Source: Siphonodentalium dalli
Lineage: Eukaryota > Mollusca > Scaphopoda > Gadilida > Siphonodentaliidae
DNA: 64,000 bases
Assembly: GCA_032622095.1 (NCBI GenBank)
Contig: CP136061.1
Coordinates: 10,681,287 to 10,745,286, forward strand
Direction of reading: 5' to 3'
Each line of letters opens with the position of its first letter. Position 1 is the stretch's first letter. A model generated the notes under the pieces. It saw only the letters and a list, made by a program, of their open reading frames with translations. It ran no database searches and was not told the origin of the DNA. Position numbers and translations under genes: made by a program. This document shows, piece after piece, positions 1-12,968 of this stretch.

Positions 1-205
1 ATAGTAGTTGAGGGGTGTTTAATAAATAGTAATTGAGGGGTGTTTAATAAATAGTAATTGAGGGGCGTTTAATAAATAGTAATTGAGGGGCGTTTAATAA
101 ATAGTAATTGAGGGGCGTTTAATCCAAATAAATAGTAATTGAGGGTTGTTTAATAAATAGTAATTGAGGGGCGTTTAATAAATAGTAATTGGGGGCGTTT
201 AATCG
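1..205. repeat. 25-bp minisatellite
   Basis: About eight head-to-tail copies of a 25-bp unit containing TAGTAATTGAGGGG followed by YGTTTAATAAA. Copies differ mainly at one T/C position. One copy carries a short insertion near 123. The array runs off the left edge of the window. Confidence 0.95.
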
Positions 206-971
206 GATTATGCATCTTTAATTGTAAATTTGGAGATTTGTAACCAAAAGTTGGTTATTGTCCTATTTTACAGGTATGTTAATAAATGACTACGGTGTGA
301 AGATACATAGATAGAGTGGTGCATACAGTACTGTAATCACCCAACACTAATATCTTGTTCAGGATATGAGTGGAAATTTGAAGTTAGACACACAGAACAA
401 AGGTTATATAGCAAAGTACCCGTATCGATACATATATTACATTTAGGGTGGCGCCAGGACCCCCCATACGGATGGTTATATATAGAACAAAATCCATATC
501 GAGACATATACATGTATAGGACATTGAGGGTGACACCTGGATTTCCTCGACACAGGGGCTATGTGGCCACGGAAGATACCTGTTTTACCAATGTACTATA
601 ATGCAGGTTTCACCGACGGTGGGGGTAGACAACCATCCCAAACTGCCCCCTGGTGCCGCCCCCAAATTGCAAGCTCGATTTGAGCGATATTTCAATTGGC
701 CATTCCGATCGGTACATGCCAGACAATGACAAAGTGTATTGTGCTGTTCCATGACAATGGCATATCCGTTATGTATCATGCACTAGTCGAATCTATATGC
801 TCAGGCTTATATGCTTCCCAATTCGCGGTGAAAGGGGCTTCCCTTTTAAGAATGTCCCCGAAGCCGATGTGGATAAGATCAGCGCAGTCGGGCCAGACAA
901 GATTCGCGCGGATTCTATCCCCGACATTGGCGAACATCTGGAACGTTTTTTTCAAGCTTGATATTACGTCG
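206..971. other. no gene seen; weak internal repeat
   Basis: No exon-like or transposon-like reading frame was recognised. Two diverged copies of a roughly 100-bp stretch (near 405-480 and 480-560) share the pattern of a GTATCGATACATATA-like block followed by a GGGTG block and a CC-rich block. The frames here show no recognisable protein family. Confidence 0.4.
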
Positions 972-1078
972 CATGATAGTCCAAGTCTTCTCGTACTAAA
1001 GCCGGCGAAGATATTGGGATGGAGGTGCCGGTCTTTAGTCCGAGTTCCAGGCCCATGGTATCCTTTGACACGAGTTAA
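972..1078 (+). repeat. dispersed repeat, copy 1 of an inverted pair
   Basis: The segment around AGTCCAAGTCTTCTCGTACT, followed by an AAGATATTGGGATGG block, recurs on the opposite strand at about 2040-2152. The copies differ by scattered substitutions, so this is an old repeat. The pair may be termini of one element or two independent insertions in opposite orientation. Confidence 0.75.
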
Positions 1079-2039
1079 TCGTCAGTGACCCGCTCAAATA
1101 AAACCACAATGATATGAAATAAAATATCACAATTGCGACAATAAACGGATATTTTCCGCAGAAGACATGCTATTTTATCTGAAACCCACATCAGTTGTGA
1201 ATTTAAAACGGTAATTTAATGCGAAAAGAGACATTTACCTCAATGTTTACAATTTTTTTAAAGTATGCGAACTCGGTTGACCTCGCGAACTGTGTTCGGC
1301 ATTTTCCGTTGAAAATATTCCGTAGATTTTGGACAACAACGCAAATTACGATGAATTCTCCATTGTAATCGTAATTATGTGTGTCAATAAATAAAATAAT
1401 AAATAGATTAATTAAACATTGGATATATAAATGTAATACACTAAATAAATGAACCTTAAGTTTGAAAAGTCCCACTAAAACGGAAGAACTATATTTCGAA
1501 ACTGTGTGATTCGGTTCTCCGATTATTTTATCAACACATATGTCAAAATGCACATCACACGCATGGCAAGTCAGACACAAGAGTTCTAATTTGCTCCAAT
1601 TTTGACAAGTTGCTTGCGAAAATTGTCAACAAAACTACCGTTCTCATCCTCCATTATGTCATTAAGTTTTTAGTGCGGGAATTGTTCTGAAAGCACATAG
1701 AAAACTGGACTTTCGGGCGATCGGTTTTCGCCATTTTTGTTCGGAAAAACCGCGCTATATATAGAAACGGAAAGTAGAATTCCCAGAACAAACAGCGGAT
1801 TATGCCGAACTTATTCGGACCACTTCGGCTTTCGGTTAAAACGTAAACAAACAGAGAAACAAATCGATGTGTGTGGCAATCAACCGGATTATTCTATGTG
1901 TAATTTAACATTAAAGTTAGATTATTATACACCATTGTGACCATAAGATGTAAGCCTTTCCGATGCATATAGCATCATGTATTGATTTGCTGGGTAAATA
2001 GAGTAAAATACACCACAAATTCCCGCCACAGATCGTGGG
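1079..2039. other. spacer between the inverted pair; nothing recognised
   Basis: AT-rich sequence with no recognisable coding family on either strand. If the flanking inverted copies are transposon ends, this is its interior, but no transposase signature is visible. Confidence 0.35.
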
Positions 2040-2152
2040 CGTAAGTCGTGTCATAAGAGAGCATATAGGACGGGCTTGGACTAAAAGCAGCATATCGCCA
2101 TCCCAATATCTTAGCTGGTTTTAGTACAAGAAGACTTGGACTAGTCGCATGA
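2040..2152 (-). repeat. dispersed repeat, copy 2 of an inverted pair
   Basis: Reverse-complement counterpart of 972-1078. It shares the AAGATATTGGGATGG block and the flanking CCAAGTCTTCT block with interspersed substitutions. Confidence 0.75.
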
Positions 2153-2492
2153 GTGCTTAAGGGCACTAAGTCCACACTACCCTTTGTAGTTATTGAATTA
2201 TATGTTTTTGATACCCAGTTCATGTATATCGGTATATATCTAATGGACCGTTGTCTCATATTTGGTTCGAGAATGCATAATAAGCATTATATTGCAGATG
2301 GGTGTTCAACGTTATGGGGTTGATAAGTAAAATATTGTTTTTTCTGTTTGGCAATAGAACATTCTAGTCACAGTCTCGCCATTTTTGTGCCATGGCAGAT
2401 TGAGAAACAAGAATATAAATATAATTCCAACATGATTAAATTGTTTGTCAACTTGACAACTTAAAGATGGGCAACTTGTTTGGGCACAACAT

Positions 2493-4300
2493 TTAGGCAC
2501 CCACGATGTTATTGGAATAGCTGCATTGGCATAATATATTAAGATAGTCCATAAATCAACCGGGGACAAGCTTACCCTCAGAATTTCTGTTAATCATTTG
2601 AAAATTCAGAGTCAACTACACGTTGTGTGTAACTTATGGAGACCCACAAACAATTATAAAGCATTTAATCCACCATGGACTTCCATAATTATGTTAATTA
2701 GTTAGGGAGCCCGCATATGTTCTATTTACACTTTTGCGTACAAAAGGTTTGACCCCCTAAAGTTGGTACCAATAATGGAACATTCTGAAAAACCGATTTC
2801 TTAAGTTGCGCATTCCTGGGGTTTAGGGGCCGCTGAACCCCAACAAGTGCCAAAAATCACTTCTATTTACACTTCCGCGTACATCGATGAATTTTGGTTT
2901 GATGATACTCCTAAGTGTACTGATTAAGAAAACACAACTCAAGAAAGGGATTTTCCTGGGGTTTTCAGATAAGAAAGGGGGTCCCATGCTGAACCCCAAA
3001 ACGTGATTTTTCACTTTATTTTTACACTTTCGCGTACATCCATAATTTTTTGTCTCAAAGTACTTTGATATATACTAATTATAAAAACACAACTTAAGAA
3101 GCAACTTTTCCTGGGGTTTTAAGATAAGAAGGGGGTCATCGGGTCACCACTCAAAACGTAAAAAATCACTTTTATTTACATGATTGCATTCGTTCAACGT
3201 GTGTGTATGTGCGCACACCCCTGGAACGTTGCACTATTAAGAACCAATACATCCCTAAATCGATACGATGAACTTAAGAAATATATATTCATGTCGTTTT
3301 CTGATAAGAACAAGCCTTTACCCCCCCCCCCCCCCCCACAACCCGATCAATCTTCTAGAACTATAAGTGAGCCAGTTTTATGAAAAGTATAGCGGGAAAA
3401 TCTGGTAAAATGTACACCAATGTATATATTTTCGTGAAGCTAAGACATAATGACACTTTTTTGGGCCAAAATTGAAACTCACCATCGAAGGTGGCCGTCA
3501 AAATGGCCGTCGGAAGTTGAAAATATGACATTTTTTCACAAATATCTTCTAGATCAATTCATGTTGTTTGGAACTGGTTGAGTAATGTAACTTTATTTTG
3601 TATTTTTTATATTAAATGATCATTTGAGCAATTAAATATGCAATTATTGGGGTCCTAACCCCTTCCGATCCCTCAAAAATTCGATTTTATAGAACGCATT
3701 ACAAAATTTTACAAAAAATTACAATTGGGATTCTAGTCATATTTCAACAAGAAATGAAAAGAACATTGTAATGTAAGTGAGGCATATCATTACCTATGAC
3801 TATCCAAATATCTGGAACCATAAATCTTACCTTGGCTCAAAATGGCTCGAAAATGGCCGCCAAAATATGGAAAATGGTAAATATTGCCCCAGGGTGTCAT
3901 GCAGCCGCTTACAAGTTGTTGTTGATGTACACAATTGGCTAATCTGTTTTCTATACATTGCATACTAACATGTCTGATGCACCATGAATCATTTTACTAT
4001 TGTCACCACTAACATCACCAGAAATATTGGAATTTTCTCTCACAAACTTGACATAAATATCGGCAAAAATTCACTTTTCAGGGTTCGACCATTTGTTCAA
4101 GTAAAATGTAACTATCTTTGGATTGAAAGGTGTTTATTGTTTTGGTCTATCTTAAATGTGTCAAGGTTGCTCAAGGTGGGCTACATATCCCGAACATTAT
4201 TCTCTGCGTTATCCGAAAAAGGCGGCAAATTGTGACTCACTTGGTTATTGTACGTGTTAGTTACAATGTAATTAAGTGACAACTACGTTCTATTATCTTT
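2493..4300 (+). repeat. foldback outer left arm
   Basis: Unique-sequence arm, mirrored at about 6895-8758. It contains several sub-blocks of the form 'CCCCAGGAAAA-like + GTGTAAATARAA-like', repeated about every 150-200 bp (near 2730, 2870, 3020, 3170). This shows the arm itself grew by internal duplication. The stretch 4310-4560 just inside it has no clear counterpart in the right arm. Confidence 0.8.
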
Positions 4301-4569
4301 GTCTCAGTTCCGTATGGGGCATGACAAATTCATATTAAAGTTGCAGTATGGAATTTTGCGGAGAACCTCTTTTGTGATTCTGGCCATATTATTGAAAGGA
4401 AATGGGCAGAACTTTGAGACCGAACTGAGCTGAACCATGATATGTGGGTATTCTGGCCCATTATGATAAAAATTTATTAACTGGATACAGGGTGGAAGCC
4501 AATATGGCAGCCAGGGAGTTACTCTATGATCATAGATGAGGAAAATAGGTAATAGATAATACAGGGATT

Positions 4570-5157
4570 TATTGTATGGTCATGAATGATGTGTGGGTAT
4601 ATAGGGAGTGCCCTGTTGGTAACGGTGGGACGTATATTTATATATGTTGTGGATGTGTTATCATTGGTGGTGTGTGGGGAGTAGATTTATTATCATGGAT
4701 GGCGTGTATGAGTATGGCAAGTATGGAACTTATGAGTGGTCGTATGTTGGGATATTGGTATATCTGGAAGGGCTCACCATTGGTGTTGTTCATATGTATA
4801 CCTGGTTTGACTCTATGGTCATGGGTATGGTGAATAGGTATACATGTAGTGACTGCATGGTCCATGGTGAGGTGAATATGTATACAATGAGTGACTGTAT
4901 TATCGCGAATGTAGTGAATATGTATACATATAGTGACTATATGGTCATGTGTCGGGTGTAAGTGTATACCTGGTGTTCATGCATTGTGACTCGTGGTTGT
5001 ATCGTCATTTGTGGTATAAGCTGTATAAGTATGGCTGTATTATCAGGTGTACTAGTACATGTACGTGTATAAAGTGGGTGACTATGTTGTCATTTGTGTG
5101 GTGTGTATGTGCATATGGAGTGACTGGGGAAATGGGTGGGTTGTAAATGTGTACCTT
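4570..5157 (+). repeat. foldback inner left arm, degenerate ~42-bp repeats
   Basis: Units read approximately GTGAATATGTATACA then TAGTGACT then ATGGTCATG, best preserved at 4826-4955. The long overlapping open frames here on both strands are repeat by-products. Confidence 0.8.
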
Positions 5158-5242
5158 GGGTGGCTATCGCTTTCCACAATAACTCAAGGATATGTTAATC
5201 AATCGAGAGGTCATGTCATATCGTGGAAAGCGATAGCCACCC
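5158..5242. repeat. axis hairpin of the foldback element
   Basis: A perfect 20-bp stem, 5158-5177 (GGGTGGCTATCGCTTTCCAC) against its exact reverse complement at 5223-5242, with a 45-base loop. It lies at the point where the ~42-bp repeats change orientation, so it marks the axis of the whole structure. Confidence 0.95.
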
Positions 5243-6890
5243 ATTATCACACATCCATTACATATATACATGAACACCACATACATAACCATATAGTGAC
5301 CCACTGTATACATGTACACCTGACCCATGACCACGAATGACCATACAACCACGCGTCACAATGCAGTCACACCGGGTATACTCCTAAACATGACCCATAA
5401 CCATATAGTCACTCCTTGTATACCCATTCATCTCACCATTTGCCATAAGGTCATCCCCTGTTACATATTCTCTAAACGCATGGTCAAATAGTCAATCAAT
5501 ATATACATCAACACCACAACAATGACCATAAAGTCACTCCGGTATACATATGCACACCACCAATGGCCAAATAGCCACTCGCTTCATACACATACCCTGA
5601 CTCATGTTACCTGGTATACTCCTTCACCTGACATATGGCCATATAGTCACCCCGTGTGTACCTATTCAAAACATTCGTACACGATCATGGTCAATCCTTG
5701 TATACACATTCACCTCAACATTGGCCATGTCAATCCCTGGATCCCTATTTGTCACACCATAGCCGAATAGCCACTCAAGATATACTAATACTCCCAACCA
5801 TGTCAGTATAGTCACTCCATGTATGCATATGCACCTCACCCATGGCCATATAGCAACTCGCTATATACAGATATCCCTCTCCCATGACAATAAAGCAACA
5901 CGTGTGTGTACTGGGATAACCTACACATGACGATGCCGACACTAGTCACCAAACAGGAACACCAGGTACATGTATAATCATACGCCTGTCACCCCCTGTA
6001 TAGATGTTCATTATATTTATGCTCATACAGTCACTACTTGTATACCTACATGTACTCATATCACCATTAACCATACCGTCACTACCTGTATACTCGATAC
6101 ACATATGCAGCCCACCCTATACCATAGATTCACTCCATGTATACATGTAAACCTCACCAATGGCCATTCAGCCCTTCCATATATACAAAATACCGCGCGT
6201 ACCACCACTCAAACAATCCATACTTACATATACACCTCACACATGACCATTCAGCAATTCACTGTATAATCATACACGCCATCCATGATAATACAGCTGA
6301 GCCCTATACACCCACCAATGATAATACATCCACGAGATATATAAATATACATCCCACCCGTTACCACAAGGACACTCCCTATGTACCCACACGCTCGACA
6401 ATATCCACCAGCTTACTCCAGGTAGTCATATTCAATCATGACTGTACAGCCATTCCATGTATACCCACACACATTACCCGTAACCATAAAATCACTACCT
6501 ATTTATCCACAAACCCCATCTATGATCATACAGACAACACATGTACATCCCACCCATGACCTTACAGTAACTCCATATATACATAATCAACACATAGATG
6601 ACCTTGTAGTTATATAAATACACCACACCAATGACCACACAGGCACACGTGGTGCACCCGTACTGGATATACACAATCATACACCATACAGTCACTCCAT
6701 GCATACCGATTCACCTCACATCTGACCATGATCTCTCCCTGTATACCTAGATGCATCTTACCATGGACAACCCACTCATAACCATATAGTCACTCATTGT
6801 ATACCTACTCACATCAGTCATGACATACAATAACTCCCTGTAAATCTATTCACATCACATATGATCACAGAGTAACTCCCTGGCTAAGAT
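5243..6890 (-). repeat. foldback inner right arm, degenerate ~42-bp repeats
   Basis: The same family of units as 4570-5157 but in reverse complement, with CATGACCATA, AGTCACTC, GTATACAT and CACCTCAC blocks. At about 1.65 kb it is nearly three times longer than the left inner arm, which implies unequal expansion of one side. Confidence 0.8.
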
Positions 6891-6894
6891 ATTG

Positions 6895-8758
6895 GCATAA
6901 GATAACTGGGAATAGAACATGTAGTTGTCAGTTAATTAACTAACACGTATAATAACCAAGTGAGTCACAATTTGCTACCTTTTCGGACAATGCAGAGAAT
7001 GTTGGGGATAAAAAATTAGCATTTTACAAATTTGGTTGCCATTTTGGAAGCCATATTGAGCAATTTGGTCTATGAACACCGTAGTTTGAGACATTTAAGA
7101 TAGACCAAAACATTAAACTCCTTTCAATCGAAAAATAGTTATATTTTACCTGAAAAAGTGGTCCAAACCTGAAAACTGAATTTTTTCCAATATTTATGTC
7201 AAGTTTGTGAGAGAAAATTCCAATATATTTTTGACGATGTCAGTGGTGAAAATAGTAACAATTAACCATGGTGCATCAGACATGTTAGTATTCAATGTAT
7301 AGAATGCAGAATAGCCAATTTTATACATCAACACAACTTGTAAGCGATTGCAGGACACGCTGGTGTAATATTTACCATTTTCCATATTTTGGCGGCCATA
7401 TTGGCAGCAATTTTGAGCCAAAGTAAGAATTTTGGTTCCAGTGATTTGGAATATTCATAGGTAATGATATGCCTCACTTACATTACAAAGTTCTGTTAAT
7501 TTCTTGTTGAAATATGACTAGAATCCCAATTTTTTGTGAAATTTTATACCGCATTATGTACAATCGATTTTTTAAGGGATTGGAAGTGGTTAGGACCCCA
7601 ATAATTGCATATTTAATTGCTCCAATAATAAGTCAATATACAGAACACAAAATAAAGTTGCACTTCTCAACCAGTTCCAAACAGCATGAATTGATCTAGA
7701 AGATGTTTGTGAAAAAATGTCATATTTTCAACTTCCGGTGTCCATGTTGTCGGCCATCGTTGATGGTGAGTTTCAATTTTGGCCCAAAAAAGTGTCATTA
7801 TGTCTTAGCTTCACGAAAATATATACATTTGTGTACATTTTACCAGATTTTCCCGCTATAATTTTCATAAAACTGGCTCACTTATAGTTCTAGAAAATGG
7901 ATCGGTTGTGGGGGGGGGGGGGGGGGGGGTAACAAGTCTTGTTCTTATCAGAAAACGACATGAATATATATTTCTTAGGTTGATCGTATCGATTTAGGGA
8001 TGTATTGGATGTAATAGTACAACGTTCCAGGGGTGTACCCACATACACACCCGTTGGACGAATGCAATCATGTAAATAAAAGTGATTTTTTACGTTTTGA
8101 GAGGTGACCCGATGACCCCCTTCTTATCTTAAAACCCCAGGAAAAATTGCTACTTAAGTTGTGTTTGTATAATTAGTATATATCAAAGTACTTTGAGACA
8201 AAAAATTATGGATGTACGCGAAAGTGTAAACAAAAATGAAAAATCACGTTTTGGGGTTCAGCATGGAACCCCTTTTCTTATCTGAAAACCCCAGGAAAAT
8301 CCCTTTCTTGAGTTGTGTTTTCTTAATCAGTACACTTAGGAGTATCATCAAACCAAAATTCATCGATGTACGCGGAAGTGTAAATAGAAGTGATTTTTGG
8401 CACTTGTTGGGGTTCAGCGGCCCCTAAACCCCAGGAATGCGCAACTTAAGAAATCGGTTTTTCAGAATGTTCCATTATTGGTACCAACTTTAGGGGGTCA
8501 AACCTTTTGTACGCAAAAGTGTAAATAGAACATATGCGGGCTCCCTAACTAATTAACATAATTATGGAAGTCCATGGTGGATTAAATGCTTCATAATTGT
8601 TTGTGGGTCTCCATAAGTTACATACAACGTGCAGTTGACTCTGAATTTTCAAATGATTATACAGAGATTCTGAGGGTAAGCTTGTCCCCGGTTGATTTAT
8701 GGACTATCTTAATATATTATGCCAATGCAGCTATTCCAATAACATCGTGGGTGCCTAA
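6895..8758 (-). repeat. foldback outer right arm
   Basis: Reverse-complement counterpart of the left outer arm. It keeps the same block order up to the CATCGTGGGTGCCTAA boundary at 8758. Confidence 0.8.
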
Positions 8759-8938
8759 TACGCAGAAGTGTAAATAGAAGTTATTTTTGGCACTTGTTGG
8801 GGATCAGCGGCCCCTAAACCCCAGGAATGCGCAACTTAAGATATCGGTTTTTCAGAATGTTCCATTATTGGTACCAACTATAGGGGTCAAACCTTTTGCA
8901 CGCAAAAGTGTAAATGGAACATATGCGGGCTCCCCAAC
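8759..8938 (-). repeat. extra copy of an outer-arm module
   Basis: This stretch is a direct duplicate of about 8385-8560 (the GGCACTTGTTGGGG to CATATGCGGGCTCCC interval). The left side of the foldback has only one copy of this module. It is either an asymmetric duplication at the right end or a solo arm fragment that inserted there. Confidence 0.8.
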
Positions 8939-9265
8939 TAAATGTGTTGATTGATTCTGACCGTAAAAGCTTATCTACTATGTGTTACTCGGCTCAGGTG
9001 TAACTAAAAATATCGGTGCTAAAATATTGTGCACACCCGACATGAGCATCTTTACACAATTGAGTCTATGTCACCACAGTTATGTACATTAAACAGTGAC
9101 CGAAACCCTCGCCATGCAGTTCATAATGACATCATACCAATAGGACAAACACTGAATATATATCCTTGGAAATTGGCCGATGGACACGGAATGTGTTCCG
9201 TTTACTAGCAACAACAAAAACGGCGAAAACCGTGTCCATTTGAAATATATCACAAACTGATTTCT
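8939..9265. other. no feature recognised
   Basis: Nonrepetitive spacer. No exon or transposon signature was recognised on either strand. Confidence 0.3.
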
Positions 9266-9492
9266 GACACGTGATGCATAATATACAACATGCATGCGAT
9301 GGGACACGTGATGCATAATATACAACATGCATGCGATGGGACACGTGATGCATAATATACAACATGCATGCGATGGGACACGTGGTGCATAATATACAAC
9401 ATGCATGCGATGGGACACGTGATGCATAATATACAACATGCATGCGATGGGACACGTGATGCATAATATACAACATGCATGCGACGGGACAC
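9266..9492. repeat. 37-bp minisatellite, 6 copies
   Basis: Six near-identical copies of a 37-bp unit containing ACACGTGATGCATAATATAC and CATGCATGCGATGGG. The unit is rich in short palindromes (CACGTG, ATGCAT, GCATGC). All three minus-strand frames stay open through the array because the unit lacks stops, so the resulting frames are not genes. Confidence 0.97.
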
Positions 9493-12210
9493 TTTGGCAT
9501 TATCATAGTCCTAATATAATCGAACGGGAGTTTTACATTTTTTTCACTCATTTATAAATTAATTGTCAAACGAATACGACAATAGTGCATCGTCCATGGC
9601 TCTATATATATTCATGAATAGGTGGACAAGCAAACATATGATATATGATGATCTCAATTAATAATATAATGTTCGAAACAATAAATCCAATGAGAACAAT
9701 AAGTGGCATACTGTGAATTTTCAGATTTAGACATAAATATCGGTGTCAGGGTTCTTAAAGTACCGTCGGCACCAGAACATTCGATATATGTATCGGTATC
9801 GGAACCGCGGTAGTGGTGCCGCAGTACCAGTCATATTTTATTTCCACCAACATGCGGTGAGCTAGGGAATGCATCAACTCTTTTTATTTTGTTTTGTTCT
9901 TTCTGAAGAACAATCTTCATAACATTTATAATGTTCGAGAATAGGCCATAATAATGATTGACGCGTTGAATGTGACACACTTTGCTTTCCATTGCCACTG
10001 GGTTTGTTCGTGAACTGTAGCTATTGTTGGTCGATATAAACTTAATATAAATAATAATATATAACATTTTTGTATAGCTTAAAATCCACCGAAGTGCTCT
10101 AAAACGCTTCACACGTTGAACATAAAATACAATTGCAAATATAAGACATAATTATGGACATCAACAAAAATGTAGAAATACAAAAGCGCATATAATTACA
10201 AATCGAAAAATATTTAAAAGTTACTGGTAAATTGGGGTGAGAACATGCTAAAAAATACATAAAAAATGGGTAAAATGGCGAACGGGTAACAAGCTAAAAA
10301 TAACATGAAAAGGGGGTAAAATGGGGAAAGATCGGGAAACGAGTAAAATTGAAACGAAAAATATTAATGAGACTAAGGTGTTTAATTAGTAATCCAAATA
10401 TTTGTATATAAGATTTGTTTTTTTGTTTTGTTTTTTTGTTGCTGGTATTTTAAGATAAAAATAAAAACAGTTATCAAACACATATGTACACGAGTTAAGT
10501 TCAGCTGGTGTTTTTCTTGGTTGATGCGCATGACGTTAGCTTTCACCAGAGTCGTTATCTCGTGAGAATCCCAATTCAGAATCTGGATTCAGATTACAGA
10601 TTAGTCCCCGTACGACTTGGTTCGGTAAACGAACAGACCAGAAATTGTCAGAATCAGTAAACGAACAGACCGCAATCTCAATCTCGTAGTGATCCAGAAT
10701 CGGAATCGGATTCCGATTACGGACTCAAATGTTTGTAATGTAAACACACCGAGATTTCGCCACCTCGGAGTTTAAAAACACAATAAAACATAAGAATCCA
10801 TCCCTTGTGTACAAATTATTGCAGAATATAAACGATCTATATTAATGCATTTTAAATGCGAAGACAAATTTGTTTTATCGAATGTAAACGGGAAAAAATA
10901 TTACAGAAATTAGCCAAATAAGAACGTTATTGATTGTAACGCTGGGGGAGCACTTGATACAAAGCATTGTCAATTTCATTGTCACTTTCATCATATAAGT
11001 AATAGTCAGCGAATTTATATTCCTGCCCATTGTATGATCCAAGTACATACTTATATGCAACCTATATACATTACATTATACACAAACTATATATAAATAT
11101 TGTATGATGTGGCAGAATTTACATGTGCGGGGTGTACTACATGTATACACGCAGCAGCGCCACAGTAATATATAATAATGGCTGCGTACTAGAGTAGCGA
11201 TAGCATAGTATGTGTAGCAATGTATTATGGTGAAGTTTGGTGCCTTTTTCTTTTCCTTGAATAGTTCGCTTTGTTTATTCCAGATGTTCTCCCAGCTGCG
11301 TTTCTCCCAGCTGCTTGATTGACTCATATGATACTCCTAGCGGAATTATGCGTAGAACTAAATGTCGCAAAATAAAACACTGGGGAACTGTAATAATACG
11401 CATGACATTAATATAAGTAGATAAACACGCACTGAGATCATATCAATAACACATACTATACGTGCATAATATGTAAGTGAATTGACGATTGATCGTGCAA
11501 ATATATATATCGTTACTGAGGTACGGGTGTCCGCAGCCAATGTCAGACCAATGACTGTGATCGGAAAGTCAACAGATATATCCATTATCACAAGGTGACC
11601 GAAACAATTCCATACTACCTTGCTCTCAGCAAAGTCGTGGCTGTTTACTCAGCAATTATATAGCGTGCGGTCATTATGTTAAACTGAATGCTCATCAAAT
11701 GTCTGAACCTGCAGATTCTTCTTAATGTTATCATAAAGCCTCCGGACATGTGTACGTATTTAACATATGTATTGACATATATTTTGTTGATTCTTGGAAC
11801 TGAACCGCGATGTGATATACGGGAGCTTAATTCAAGGACGCGATATAATTATGACGATTCGTGTGTGTACTTCTCACTATAGCAGCACATTGCGTCAACC
11901 CGCTTTATACTAAAGCAGCATTGACGAGTAGGTATCCCTTAGCGCCAGGGCCCAAGCTAGGTGTTGAAAACAAGGAGATTGTAGGGATACTTCAGCCCAA
12001 AATTGGGAGAAGCCAGGAGACTTAAGAAAAGCATAAGAAACACTTAGGCCAAATAAAACATATTATTTGAGTCTCTGACACCACCGCATTGAACAAGATG
12101 GCCCGCGTTGGGCGTTTAATTTCGATTTTCGATATTCTGACTAATAAAACAGTTTAAAACCTTTGTTTCCTTATAAACACCAACGAGATATTTAATTACA
12201 TGCAGATACA
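9493..12210. other. long stretch without a recognisable gene
   Basis: AT-rich sequence. A segment near 10550-10735 is built from short degenerate 'AGAATC / GGATTC' motifs and two GTAAACGAACAGACC blocks. A G/A-rich stretch (10250-10350) repeats GGGTAAAATGG. Short open frames occur but none resembles a known family. Confidence 0.35.
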
Positions 12211-12968
12211 AACAATTAATATATGGATAGGTGTTAAAAATTAATATATGGATAGGTGTTAACAATTAATATATGGATAGGTGTTAACAGTTAATATATG
12301 GATAGGTGTTAACAATTAATATATGGATAGGTGTTAACAGTTAATATATTGATAGGTGTTAACAATTAATATATGGATAGGTGTTAACAATTAATATATG
12401 TGTTAACAATTAATATATGGATAGGTGTTAACAATTAATATATGGATAGGTATTAACAATTAATACATGGATAGGTGTTAACAATTAATATATGGATAGG
12501 TGTTAACAATGAATATATGGATAGGTGTTAACAATTAATATACGGATAGGTGTTAACAATTCATATATGGATAGGTGTTAACAATTAATATATGGATAGG
12601 TGTTAACAATTAATATATGGATAGGTGTTAACAGTTAATATATGGATAGGTGTTAACAATTAATATATGGATATGTGTTAACAATTAATATATGGATAGG
12701 TGTTAACAATTAATATATGGATAGGTGTTAACAATTAATATATGGATAGGTGTTAACAGTTAATATATGGATAGGTGTTAACAATTAATATATGGATAGG
12801 TGTTAACAATTAATATATGGATAGGTGTCAACAATTAATATATGGATAGGTGTTAACAATTAATATATGGATAGGTGTTAACAATTAATATATGGATAGG
12901 TGTTAACATTGTATAATATATGGATAGGTGTTAACAGTGCATAATATATGGATAGGTGTTAACAGTGC
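12211..12968. repeat. 25-bp minisatellite, ~30 copies
   Basis: About thirty copies of a 25-bp unit containing TTAATATATGGATAGGTGTT followed by AACAA, most nearly identical. Each junction creates GTTAAC. The last three copies have an altered spacer (GTGCATAATATATGG). Confidence 0.97.

Larger units (their letters stand above)
2493..8758. mobile_element. large foldback (palindromic) element, ~6.3 kb
   Basis: The sequence from 2493 inwards reappears as its reverse complement ending at 8758. The match runs through roughly 1.8-2 kb of outer arm on each side, then through inner arms made of inverted ~42-bp repeats, and meets at a 20-bp perfect hairpin at 5158-5242. Shared landmarks in mirror order include a TTAGGCACCC end, the CCCCAGGAATGCGCAACTT block, a poly-C/poly-G tract (about 3320 and 7912) and a CACTTGGTTATT block (4239 / 6951). 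The arms differ by many substitutions and indels, so the structure is not a recent assembly duplication. Long inverted repeats that are themselves tandem repeats are the hallmark of foldback elements such as Drosophila FB and Galileo. No transposase frame was recognised. The outer limits are where similarity stops; no target-site duplication was identified. Confidence 0.8.

Noticed and set aside
2493-8758. Assembly artefact as the cause of the large palindrome
   Set aside because: The arms differ by many substitutions and indels, the inner arms differ in length, and a diverged third fragment exists at 41.4 kb. A simple haplotype or read-joining error would give near-identical arms.
9089-9551. 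Minus frames of the MLYIMHHVSHRMHVVYYA type
   Set aside because: Repeat by-product of the 37-bp minisatellite; open in all three phases.
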